Source: VRUE01 sp036376775 | GTDB lineage: Bacteria > Actinomycetota > Thermoleophilia > Solirubrobacterales > 70-9 | NCBI GenBank assembly: GCA_036376775.1 | Contig: DASUZP010000049.1 | Span: forward strand, 1 to 38,353 | DNA: 38,353 nucleotides | Reading direction: 5' to 3' | In this document: positions 16,408 through 23,575 of the stretch, piece after piece | Position numbering within the stretch: the stretch's first letter is position 1 | Layout: every line of letters begins with the position of its first letter | The notes under the pieces: model-generated | What the model was told of the DNA's origin: nothing | The model's database searches: none | Seen by the model: only the letters and a program-made list of their open reading frames with translations | Made by a program: the position numbers and the translations under genes

Positions 16408-17267
16408 TTCTGGCGGCGTTTGAGCCCGGTCTGCCGCAGGCGCTTCGCTGCCGCCACTTCTTTCTTGTCCGGACCTTTCTTGTTCGGCCCGGGCGTCTCC
16501 AGGGTCGCCGGCAGGCCCTCGAAGCGAGGCTCGGAGAGGAAGGCGGCAAGGCCCTGCTTGCCCATCTCGCCTTTGCCGATGTTGGCGTGGCGGTCGCGGC
16601 AGGAGCCGAGTGGGGCGGCGGCGTCGTTGACGTGGAGGCAGCGGAGGCGGTCCAGGCCGACCTTTTCGTCGGCTTCATCGACGATCTTGCCGAGATGCCC
16701 GGCGTCGGTGACGTCGTAGCCTTGGACGAAGAGGTGGCAGGAGTCGAGGCAGAGGCCGAGCCGCTTGCCGCTGCCGGCGAGCTCGATCAACTCCGCCGTC
16801 TGGTCGAAGTCGCGACCCAGCAGCCCTTTGTGTCCGGCCGTCTGCTCGAGCAGGAGGGGGCAGCTCTCGCTGTCCTTCAAGGCGGCCGCGATGACTTTGG
16901 CGGCGCGCTTCATCGAGGCGCCGAGCGGCTCGCCTTTCTGTGCGCCGGGGTGCAGGACGACGCCGGCGGCGCCGATCCCGGCGCCGATCCGCAGCGCGTG
17001 GGTGAGTGAGGCGAGTGACTTTTTGCGCAGTTCCTTGTCTTTGGTGGCGCAGTTGATCAGGTAGACGGCATGGATCACGACCGCTTCGATCTGCGAGGCG
17101 GCCATCGCCTCTTTGAATTCCTCGAAATCCTCGGGCCCGTACTTGGTCGGACGCCACATCCGCGGGCTCTGGTTGAAGATCTGGATCGACTCGCAGCCGA
17201 GATCGGTGCCGCGCTCGATAGCTTTCGAGAGGCCGCCAGCCGTAGAGACGTGTGCGCCGACCAACAT
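16404..17267 (-). CDS. nfo: Deoxyribonuclease IV (AP endonuclease)
   Basis: A 287-residue endonuclease IV that nicks DNA 5' to abasic sites in base-excision repair. I chose the ATG at 17267 because it gives MLVGAHVSTAGGL, matching the usual Nfo N-terminus; an ATG 21 bases upstream is possible but would overlap gltX. Metal ligands of the trinuclear site appear in order: VIHAVYL, GVVLHPGAQ, LLLEQTAG, LCLDSCHLF, CLHVNDA, CRDRHANIG and TLETPGP. The start codon is one base from the divergent gltX start. The stop lies inside the right arm of repeat copy 2, so its last few residues may have been altered by that element. Confidence 0.94.
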   Translation of the reverse strand: MLVGAHVSTAGGLSKAIERGTDLGCESIQIFNQSPRMWRPTKYGPEDFEEFKEAMAASQIEAVVIHAVYLINCATKDKELRKKSLASLTHALRIGAGIGAAGVVLHPGAQKGEPLGASMKRAAKVIAAALKDSESCPLLLEQTAGHKGLLGRDFDQTAELIELAGSGKRLGLCLDSCHLFVQGYDVTDAGHLGKIVDEADEKVGLDRLRCLHVNDAAAPLGSCRDRHANIGKGEMGKQGLAAFLSEPRFEGLPATLETPGPNKKGPDKKEVAAAKRLRQTGLKRRQK

Positions 17268-17268
17268 C

Positions 17269-18636
17269 TTGTCTGAAGACTCCGCCATCCGCTTGAGGTT
17301 CGCCCCGTCACCGACCGGTGCCTTGCACATCGGTGGCGCGAGGACGGCACTCTATAACTGGCTGGCCGCGCGCCACGACAACGGCTCGCTGGTGCTGCGG
17401 ATCGAGGACACCGACCGCGAGCGCTCGACCGAGGAGAACGTCGAGCAGATCCTTGACGCTCTGCGCTGGCTCGAGCTCGACTGGGACGAGGGGCCGGTAT
17501 CGCAGGCTTCGCGCTCAGAGCAGCACGAGGCGGCCCTGCAGCGGCTGCTGGAGAGCGGCGCTGCCTACCGCGACTCCGCCACGGCCAAGGACGTCGAGGC
17601 CTGGAAGGCGGAGCATGGCGCCGACTGTGGCTACCGCGGCACGCAGGTCGATGCGGCGGATGCCGCGGTGCGGCTGCGGGTGCCCGACGAGGGCGAGACG
17701 GTGGTCGAGGACCTGATCCGCGGTCCGGTCAATTTCCCCAACCGCAGCTATGACGATTTCGTCATCGCCCGGGGCGACGGCTCGGTTCTCTACAACTTCG
17801 CCGTCGCGGTGGATGACGCGGAGATGGGCGTCACCGACGTGGTCCGTGGCGACGACCATCTCTCCAACACGCCGAAGCAGCTCTTGGTGCTCGAGGCGCT
17901 CGGCTTCGAAGCCCCGCGCTACGCGCACCTGCCGCTCCTGCACGGCCCGGACGGTCGCAAGCTCTCCAAGCGGCACGGCGCCGCCTCGGTGCAGGAGCTG
18001 CGCGAGGCGGGTTACCTGCCGGCGGCGGTGCGCAACTACCTGGCGCTGCTGGGCTGGGGCGCCGACGACGATGCGACCTTGATCCCGACCGACGAGCTGG
18101 TGCGGCGTTTCCAGGTGGAGGACGTGGGCAAGGCCGCGGCGATCTTCGATGAGAAGAAGCTGCGCTGGATCAACGGCCGTTACATGCGCGAGTTGCCGCT
18201 CGACGAGTATCTCCGCGTGGTGGCGGCCCACCTCGGCCGTCCGGCGGATGAGCGCCTGCGAGCGGCCTGCGAGATCGTGCAGGAGAAAGCGCAGACGCTG
18301 GAGGAGGTCTGGCGGCTGATCCGCTTCCTCTTCGAGCCGCCGGTGGAGGACGAGAAGGCCTGGCGCAAGACGATGAAGGACGAGGCGCCGGCCGCCCTGG
18401 AGGCCGCCCGCGAGGCACTTGCCGGGACGGATGACTTCGATCCCACCGCGGTCGAGGCGGCGCTCTCGCCTCTGCCCGAGCGGCTCGGCCTCAAACCGGG
18501 GCGGGTGTACCAGCCGATCCGGGTCGCGATCAGCGGCGGTACGGTCTCGCCGGGCATCTTCGAGTCGCTTGCCGTGCTGGGACACGAGGAGTCGCTGCGG
18601 CGCATAGATGCGGCCCTGATACGCCTTCAGGCATAA
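17269..18636 (+). CDS. gltX: Glutamyl-tRNA synthetase
   Basis: A 455-residue class I synthetase charging tRNA(Glu). The TTG at 17269 was chosen: it gives MSEDSAIRLRFAPSPTGALHIGG, and no ATG or GTG lies between it and codons deep inside nfo. A second TTG seven codons later is an alternative. The HIGH-like motif is HIGG (from residue 20) and the KMSKS-like motif is KLSKR (231-235). The C-terminal anticodon-binding domain is present and the length is normal. Because gatCAB is also in this window, this enzyme may be non-discriminating and charge tRNA(Gln) with Glu; that is inference. Any promoter must lie within nfo. Confidence 0.95.
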   Translation: MSEDSAIRLRFAPSPTGALHIGGARTALYNWLAARHDNGSLVLRIEDTDRERSTEENVEQILDALRWLELDWDEGPVSQASRSEQHEAALQRLLESGAAYRDSATAKDVEAWKAEHGADCGYRGTQVDAADAAVRLRVPDEGETVVEDLIRGPVNFPNRSYDDFVIARGDGSVLYNFAVAVDDAEMGVTDVVRGDDHLSNTPKQLLVLEALGFEAPRYAHLPLLHGPDGRKLSKRHGAASVQELREAGYLPAAVRNYLALLGWGADDDATLIPTDELVRRFQVEDVGKAAAIFDEKKLRWINGRYMRELPLDEYLRVVAAHLGRPADERLRAACEIVQEKAQTLEEVWRLIRFLFEPPVEDEKAWRKTMKDEAPAALEAAREALAGTDDFDPTAVEAALSPLPERLGLKPGRVYQPIRVAISGGTVSPGIFESLAVLGHEESLRRIDAALIRLQA

Positions 18637-18713
18637 CAACACCTAGTAATGGGGAGGCCGGCGCTAAACCGTGCGTCCTTTGCTGCCGATGAGTGGGGCG
18701 GAGCGACCCGGTC

Positions 18714-19787
18714 ATGGCTGCTAAGACTCAAAGCAACGGCAAGGTGCACAAGGCGGACGCCCCGCGGGGCGCCACGGCTGCCGCGCCTGGTGCCCGCCTT
18801 GCCGCCGCCTTCGAGGCGGTGGAGAAATTCCCCGCGCTGATCGAGTCCCGCACCCGCGTGATGCGGGCCGCGACGGCCGAGACCGCTCGGGTAGGCGAGC
18901 TGGTTGAGGCGGTAGAGGCGGATGTCGCTCTGACCATCGCCGTGTTGCGCTTTGCCAATCGCGCCGGCATCTCGGGCAGCATCGGCGGTGTGCCGGCGGC
19001 CGTCGACGTGCTGAAGCCCTCGGGGGTGTTGGCGATCGCCGGCACCGCGCCGGTCTTCGACTTCTTTGAGCCCAACGGCGGCTGGGAGCTGCGGCCCGAG
19101 CAATTCCGTGTCCACGCTCTGGCGACCCAGCAGGCGGCCTCCCGGATCGGGCGCGAGATCGGCTGGCCCGATCGCGACGAACTGGTCGTCGCCGCGCTGC
19201 TCCACGACATCGGCCGCCTTGTGATCTCCAAGCTGCACCCGGGTCGCAGGAGCTACTTCGACGCCACTTCGCGCACGCCCGAGCAGCGTATCCGCGAAGA
19301 ACGCGACCAGCTCGGCATCGATCACGCCCTGGTCGGCGGCGTATTGGCGCGGCGTTGGAACGTCCCCCAGCGGATCGCCGTCGCGATCGAGCGTCACCAT
19401 GCCGAGGATGCCGACGGGCTGGCGGCGATCGTCGCCACCGCCGACATGGTCGCCCACTACTCGCAGGGCGAGGCGGTGACGGCGGAGCGGCTGCGCGAGA
19501 CCGCGAAGCGATCCGGCCTCAGCGCCGAAGGGCTCCGCGAGTTGCTCTACGAGCTTCCCTACCCGCGTGAGGCCGACTCTCGGATCAGCGAGCCCTGTCC
19601 GCTTTCGGCCCGTGAGCTCGACGTCCTCCGCCATCTCTCGGAGGGCATGGTCTACAAGCAGATCGCCGGCGAAATGCAGCTCTCGGTCTCGACCATCCGT
19701 ACCCACCTGCACAACGTCTACGGCAAGATCGGCGCCGTCGACCGGGCGCAGGCGGTGCTCACCGCTCGCGACCGCGGCTGGATCTAG
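18714..19787 (+). CDS. HDOD-domain protein with C-terminal LuxR-type HTH
   Basis: A 357-residue protein read from the ATG at 18714, which has a GGAG about 9 bases upstream; a GTG seven codons earlier is possible. Residues from about 25 to 265 form an HDOD/HD-like domain with an HD pair in LLHDIGRL and a later HH in IERHHAED. The last 65 residues are a LuxR-type helix-turn-helix (LSARELDVLRHLSEGMVYKQIAGEMQLSVSTIRTHLHNVYGKIG region). HDOD proteins take part in signalling, often linked to cyclic dinucleotides or two-component systems. This fusion suggests a transcription regulator with a signal-sensing N-terminus. It converges on the NarL-like regulator gene 5 bases away. Target and ligand unknown. 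Confidence 0.85.
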   Translation: MAAKTQSNGKVHKADAPRGATAAAPGARLAAAFEAVEKFPALIESRTRVMRAATAETARVGELVEAVEADVALTIAVLRFANRAGISGSIGGVPAAVDVLKPSGVLAIAGTAPVFDFFEPNGGWELRPEQFRVHALATQQAASRIGREIGWPDRDELVVAALLHDIGRLVISKLHPGRRSYFDATSRTPEQRIREERDQLGIDHALVGGVLARRWNVPQRIAVAIERHHAEDADGLAAIVATADMVAHYSQGEAVTAERLRETAKRSGLSAEGLRELLYELPYPREADSRISEPCPLSARELDVLRHLSEGMVYKQIAGEMQLSVSTIRTHLHNVYGKIGAVDRAQAVLTARDRGWI

Positions 19788-19792
19788 ACGAT

Positions 19793-20389
19793 CTAGTCGA
19801 TCAGGCACTCGCGCAGGGCGATGGCGACGGCGTGAGTCCTGTTTCTGGCGCCGAGTCGGCCCAGCGCGTTCTTGGTGTGGGTCTTGATCGTTTCCTCGCT
19901 GAGGCCGAGCTCGCGCGCGGCGACGACGGTCGAGCCGCCGTCGGCGAGCAGCTGCAGGATCTCGCGCTGGCGTCGGGTCAGTTTGCCGCGGCTTCCACGC
20001 GGCGGGACCGCCGGGTCGACGAACCGTTCCTGCTCGAGCGCGGCGTGGACGGCTTTCGCCATCTCCGCGGCGCCGGCCGTACGGGCGACGTAGGCGCTGG
20101 CGCCGGCCTGCAGGGCGATCGACGCCAGGTGCCGATCCGGGCGCTCGCCATGGGCGACGATTCCCATGCCGGGGGCGGTGGTGCGCAGGGTCCGGATCGC
20201 CTCGTGACCGTGCAGGGCCTCGTCGGGCTCGCAGAGCTCGCGGCGCAGGTCGACGATCGCGACATCGACGCTGCCGATGTCCTGGATCAGGCCGACTGCC
20301 TCGCGACGCGTCTCGCTCTCGTGGATCTCGAAGTCCCCCGCCAGGGCCTCGCGCACGCCGAGTCGGACCAGCGGCTGGGCGTCGATCAC
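19793..20389 (-). CDS. NarL/LuxR-family response regulator with degenerate receiver
   Basis: A 198-residue protein from the GTG at 20389; the frame upstream has no ATG, GTG or TTG before a stop. The N-terminus (MIDAQPLVRLGVREAL) aligns with a receiver strand normally reading VDDHPLVR, so one of the two acidic residues is missing. A candidate phospho-acceptor Asp remains in VAIVDLRRE, but the conserved Lys is replaced (AYVARTAG). The C-terminal LuxR HTH is intact (LTRRQREILQLLADGGSTVVAARELGLSEETIKTH). It may work without phosphorylation. No kinase gene is adjacent. Its convergence with the HDOD-LuxR gene, stop to stop, suggests a linked regulatory pair, but that is inference. Confidence 0.85.
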   Translation of the reverse strand: MIDAQPLVRLGVREALAGDFEIHESETRREAVGLIQDIGSVDVAIVDLRRELCEPDEALHGHEAIRTLRTTAPGMGIVAHGERPDRHLASIALQAGASAYVARTAGAAEMAKAVHAALEQERFVDPAVPPRGSRGKLTRRQREILQLLADGGSTVVAARELGLSEETIKTHTKNALGRLGARNRTHAVAIALRECLID

Positions 20390-20441
20390 AAGGCAATGTG
20401 GGCGCTCGCTCGGAACTAATCGATCCTATACCCAGCAAAGT

Positions 20442-20454
20442 CCGCATCGTGCGG
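20442..20454. promoter_or_regulatory. Short inverted repeat before the Rrf2 gene
   Basis: CCGCA-TCG-TGCGG lies 12 bases before the GTG of the Rrf2-type gene, within the 77-base divergent gap to the NarL-like regulator. It may be an operator, perhaps autoregulatory, or chance in GC-rich DNA. Confidence 0.3.
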
Positions 20455-20466
20455 TAGAAAGGGCTC

Positions 20467-20865
20467 GTGATTTCCATCACCTCCAAGTCTCGCTATGCAG
20501 TTGTCGCGATGGCCGAGCTGGCCCGCTCGGGCGAGCGGCCGGTGCCGATCAAGGAGTTGGCCGAGCGGCGCGCCATCCCCGAGCAGTTCCTCGAGCAGCT
20601 CTTCTCGACCCTGCGCCGGGCCGGCTTGTTGACCAGCCACCGCGGCATGAAAGGCGGCTACACGCTCTCTCGCCCCGCCGATGAGATCAGCGTGCTCGAG
20701 GTCGTCCAGAGCCTCGACGGCAAGGTCGGCCAGGAGGCCGATGAGGCAGGCGGGATCTGGGCCGAGGGCGTTGCCGCTCTGCGCAAAGTCTTCGGCCAGA
20801 CCACGATCGCCGAAGTGGCCCGGCGCGAGGCCGAGGAGGCGGGCTCGGGCATGTACTTCATCTAG
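20467..20865 (+). CDS. Rrf2-family transcriptional regulator without Fe-S cysteines (CymR-like?)
   Basis: A 132-residue protein from the GTG at 20467. The family signature is clear: ITSKSRYAVVAMAELA at the N-terminus, recognition region IPEQFLEQLFSTLRRAGLLTSHRGMKGGYTLSRP, then the effector helix. There is no cysteine at all, so it cannot bind an iron-sulfur cluster as IscR or NsrR do. CymR of Bacillus is also cluster-free and represses cysteine genes together with CysK. Here cysK and cysE follow on the same strand about 1 kb downstream, separated only by an opposite-strand kinase-like gene. A CymR-type role is therefore plausible but inferred. Confidence 0.85.
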   Translation: MISITSKSRYAVVAMAELARSGERPVPIKELAERRAIPEQFLEQLFSTLRRAGLLTSHRGMKGGYTLSRPADEISVLEVVQSLDGKVGQEADEAGGIWAEGVAALRKVFGQTTIAEVARREAEEAGSGMYFI

Positions 20866-20880
20866 ATTGCGGGGCTGAGG

Positions 20881-21768
20881 CTACGTCCGCTCTTGGAGGC
20901 GTGTCGTCCATTGCGTATGGCGTCGCCGAAGCTCATCTTCATCGAGGTCGGTGCGGCCCAGCGGCAGGTAGTTCGGGGCCCAGGACCCGACCGCGTCATC
21001 GGACCGAGCGACGGCCCAGCAGTCCCAAAGGCGCATCTCGTCGACTGCCTGGCCGGTCGCTGCTTCGTAAGCCGCAAGAAAGTCGTCGGCAATTTGCTCG
21101 TCGAACAGGAGGACGAGATCGAGTCGGCACCAGCCAAAGTCGAAGCCACGTGGGCCGCGCGACCCGCCCGACCAATCGACGATGCCCGTGAGCCGTCCGT
21201 CCCGCCAGACGACGTTGCCCGACCAGTAATCGCAGTGGGTGAGCACCTCCGGCGACGTAACAACCTGTGACCAGCGAGACCGAACCTCCGCCGCCAGCGG
21301 GCCCCCCAATATCTCCCAAGAGCCTCCGCTGCAGTCGAACACGCTCGGCAATTCCACCAGCCGCGCGGTCGGGACCGTGTGCACCGCAGCAAGCGCGCGA
21401 CCTAACTCGCGCGCCCACCCCCTGGGGTCGGTCGGAGTGATGTCCGGCTGACCGTCAAGCCAGCTGATCAACGAGGTCGGATACCGCGACCAGCGGCCGT
21501 TCAGGTCGCCGCCGAGCGGCACCGGGGCTAAACCGCCGAGTCCGTCGAGGGCCCGCAGTACAAGCTGCTCGCGCAAGGGTGCAGGGTCGCCCACCGGAAA
21601 CTGGCGGACGACTACGCTGGTCGGGGGATTCTCGGTATCGACTCGCCAGGTGTTCGCGTGCTGGCCGCCTTCGAGGCGCGCGGCACCCAGGATCTCGGCT
21701 GACGGGCCCGCCAGGCGCCGGACTTCCTCCAGCGCTCCAGGTGAAGGCAGGGCCTCGGATCGAGTCAT
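20881..21768 (-). CDS. Aminoglycoside phosphotransferase/choline kinase-like protein
   Basis: A 295-residue APH-fold kinase. Brenner-type motif THCDYWSGNVVW provides the catalytic Asp and a metal-binding Asn, and IVDWSGGSRGPRGFDFGW supplies the metal-binding Asp. The N-terminal lobe is shorter and diverged. APH-fold proteins phosphorylate antibiotics, homoserine, choline, sugars or other small molecules, so no resistance role should be read into this. The gene sits alone on the minus strand between the Rrf2 gene and cysK, as if inserted between them. A TAGAGT box is 8 bases before its ATG. Confidence 0.85.
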   Translation of the reverse strand: MTRSEALPSPGALEEVRRLAGPSAEILGAARLEGGQHANTWRVDTENPPTSVVVRQFPVGDPAPLREQLVLRALDGLGGLAPVPLGGDLNGRWSRYPTSLISWLDGQPDITPTDPRGWARELGRALAAVHTVPTARLVELPSVFDCSGGSWEILGGPLAAEVRSRWSQVVTSPEVLTHCDYWSGNVVWRDGRLTGIVDWSGGSRGPRGFDFGWCRLDLVLLFDEQIADDFLAAYEAATGQAVDEMRLWDCWAVARSDDAVGSWAPNYLPLGRTDLDEDELRRRHTQWTTRLQERT

Positions 21769-21776
21769 CGCCGAAA

Positions 21777-21782
21777 ACTCTA
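21777..21782 (-). promoter_or_regulatory. Possible leaderless -10 box of the APH-like gene
   Basis: On the minus strand TAGAGT is followed after 8 bases by the ATG at 21768. Confidence 0.4.
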
Positions 21783-21847
21783 AGTTGACGGCGCGCGACG
21801 ACGCCTATCGCCGACGATCGTCGCTGAGCCGGCCGCGATTCGCGCGG

Positions 21848-21853
21848 TAGTGT
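21848..21853 (+). promoter_or_regulatory. Possible -10 box of the cysK-cysE transcript
   Basis: TAGTGT lies 8 bases before an ATG at 21862 that opens a 9-codon frame ending on the cysK start region. The string TAGTGTCGC recurs before the ATG at 27752 with the same spacing. Confidence 0.4.
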
Positions 21854-21861
21854 CGCCCTCC

Positions 21862-21888
21862 ATGAGCGCGAGAGGATGGCGGAGATGA
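21862..21888 (+). CDS. Possible leader peptide of cysK (8 residues)
   Basis: The frame ATG...TGA encodes MSARGWRR. Its TGA (21886-21888) overlaps the cysK ATG at 21885 in the ATGA manner typical of translational coupling. It has no cysteine, so it does not look like a Cys-codon attenuator. It could equally be a chance frame lying over the cysK ribosome-binding region (GAGAGG). Confidence 0.25.
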   Translation: MSARGWRR

Positions 21889-22808
21889 GGATCGGGGCCG
21901 AGGCTTCTGCGGTTGTCGGAGGGACGCCGCTGGTTGCCTTGCGGCGGCTCGGCGAGGGGTTGCCGGGGGAGGTCTGCGCCAAGCTCGAGTACTTCAACCC
22001 CGGCGGGTCGGTCAAGGACCGGATCGGGGTGGCGATGATCGACGCCGCGGAGGAGGAGGGGCTGATCGAGCGGGGGCGATCGGTGATCGTCGAGCCGACC
22101 AGCGGCAATACCGGGATCGCCTTGGCGATGGTCTGCGCGGCGCGCGGTTACGAGCTGATTCTGACGCTGCCCGAGGGGATGAGCCGCGAGCGGGCCAAGC
22201 TGCTGCGCGCCTATGGCGCCGAGGTGCGCGAGACGCCGTCGCTGGGCGGGATGAGCGAGGCGGTCGAGCTGGCCGAGGCGATCTGCGAGCAACGCAAGGG
22301 ATTCATGCCGCAGCAGTTCTCAAATCCGGCAAATCCCGAGGTACACCGTCGGACCACCGCGGAGGAGATCTGGGGCGACACCGACGGCGAGGTCGACGCC
22401 TTCGTTGCCGGGGTGGGTACCGGCGGGACGATCACCGGGGTGGGCGGCATGCTGCGCGAACGGAAGCCAGACGCGCTGATCGTCGCGGTCGAGCCCCTCG
22501 CATCTCCTGTTCTCTCCGGCGGTGTGCCCGGTCCGCACAAGATTCAGGGCATCGGCGCGGGGTTCGTCCCCGAGGTTCTCGACCGCTCGGTGATCGACGA
22601 GACGATCGGCGTCTCCGACGAGGACGCGTTGGAGACCTCGCGGCTCGCGGCGAAGCGGGAGGGCGTCCTGGCCGGGATCTCGGCGGGCGCCAACATCAAG
22701 GCGGCGCTGGAGGTGGCGGCCCGGCCACAGATGGAGGGGAAACGGGTCGTAACCGTGGTCTGCGACTCGGGCGAGCGTTACATGTCCCTACCCTTCTTTG
22801 CCCCATGA
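21885..22808 (+). CDS. cysK: Cysteine synthase (O-acetylserine sulfhydrylase)
   Basis: A PLP enzyme making cysteine from O-acetylserine and sulfide. I prefer the ATG at 21885 (307 residues), because GAGAGG lies about 9 bases before it; an in-frame ATG at 21876 would add three residues. PLP-lysine is Lys44 in NPGGSVKDRIG. The substrate loop is PTSGNTGIALA, and the phosphate loop is GVGTGGTITGVG. The C-terminal half is complete. The stop overlaps the cysE ATG, so both cysteine synthesis genes are translated together. An upstream Rrf2 gene may regulate them. Confidence 0.94.
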   Translation: MRIGAEASAVVGGTPLVALRRLGEGLPGEVCAKLEYFNPGGSVKDRIGVAMIDAAEEEGLIERGRSVIVEPTSGNTGIALAMVCAARGYELILTLPEGMSRERAKLLRAYGAEVRETPSLGGMSEAVELAEAICEQRKGFMPQQFSNPANPEVHRRTTAEEIWGDTDGEVDAFVAGVGTGGTITGVGGMLRERKPDALIVAVEPLASPVLSGGVPGPHKIQGIGAGFVPEVLDRSVIDETIGVSDEDALETSRLAAKREGVLAGISAGANIKAALEVAARPQMEGKRVVTVVCDSGERYMSLPFFAP

Positions 22809-23533
22809 ACCTTTTGCGCCGCGTGGCCAAGGAGATCCGTGCCGACGTCGCCGCCGCGCGCGACCGCGACCCGGCGGCGCAGGGCGTCTCCTCCTTCGAG
22901 ATCCTCAGCGGCTGGGCCGGGGTGCAGGCGCTACTCGCGCACCGGGTCGCCTTTGCCCTGCGCGAGTCCGGAGTGCCGTTGGCGCCGCGTGCGATCGCCT
23001 ACCTGAGCCGCGCCGTCACCGGGGTCGAGATCCACCCGGCGGCGAGGATCGGCCCCGAGTTCTTCGTCGACCACGGTTCCGGTGTGGTGATCGGCGAGAC
23101 GACCGAGATCGGCCGCCGGGTGACGCTCTACCAGGGAGTGACGCTGGGTGGCACCGGATTTCAGCCCGGCAAGCGCCATCCGACCCTGGGCGACAACGTC
23201 ACCGTCGGCTCCGGCGCGAAGCTGCTCGGGCCGATCGCCGTCGGCGACGGCGCCAAGATCGGCGCCAACACGGTTGTCGTCGAGGACGTGCCGCCCCACG
23301 CGACCGTGGTCGGCAATCCCGGCCATCCGGTCAAGGTCGAAGGTAGGCGCCCGGAGGGACCGGACGCCGACTGGATCCATCTGCCCGATCCGATCGCCGA
23401 GGCGATCAAGACCCTCTCCGAGCGGATCGCCAAGCTGGAGGAGCGCCTGGCGGAGCTCGACGGCGGCGCGACGGCCTCCCAAGACGAGCAGGGCCTCCGT
23501 CCCCGCACCGGCCGCTCTTCGGCCGGCGGCTGA
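22805..23533 (+). CDS. cysE: Serine O-acetyltransferase
   Basis: A 242-residue enzyme that acetylates serine with acetyl-CoA to give O-acetylserine, the CysK substrate. The start overlaps the cysK stop (ATGA at 22805-22808). An N-terminal helical domain is followed by left-handed beta-helix hexapeptide repeats with the active-site segment FFVDHGSGVVIGETTEIG and the glycine loop TLGGTGFQPGKRHP. After the hexapeptides come about 60 residues including an amphipathic helix (AIKTLSERIAKLEERLAELDG) that may form a coiled coil. This tail is longer than in compact CysE proteins. CysE and CysK often form the cysteine synthase complex. Confidence 0.94.
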   Translation: MNLLRRVAKEIRADVAAARDRDPAAQGVSSFEILSGWAGVQALLAHRVAFALRESGVPLAPRAIAYLSRAVTGVEIHPAARIGPEFFVDHGSGVVIGETTEIGRRVTLYQGVTLGGTGFQPGKRHPTLGDNVTVGSGAKLLGPIAVGDGAKIGANTVVVEDVPPHATVVGNPGHPVKVEGRRPEGPDADWIHLPDPIAEAIKTLSERIAKLEERLAELDGGATASQDEQGLRPRTGRSSAGG

Positions 23534-23561
23534 GCCGATTCGGGCCAGCCGCGCAGCTGAC

Positions 23562-23567
23562 TATTCT
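23562..23567 (+). promoter_or_regulatory. Possible leaderless -10 box of the helicase gene
   Basis: TATTCT is followed after 8 bases by the ATG at 23576, in the 42-base gap after cysE. Confidence 0.4.
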
Positions 23568-23575
23568 CGGCTCTG

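Noticed and set aside
18627..20486. Long minus-strand frame opposite the HDOD gene and in a shifted frame through the NarL-like gene
   Set aside because: No domain can be recognised in it; the HDOD-LuxR and NarL-like frames carry clear HTH motifs and explain the region.
20881..21768. Antibiotic resistance gene
   Set aside because: The APH fold is shared with kinases for many metabolites; nothing in the sequence or context shows aminoglycoside specificity.
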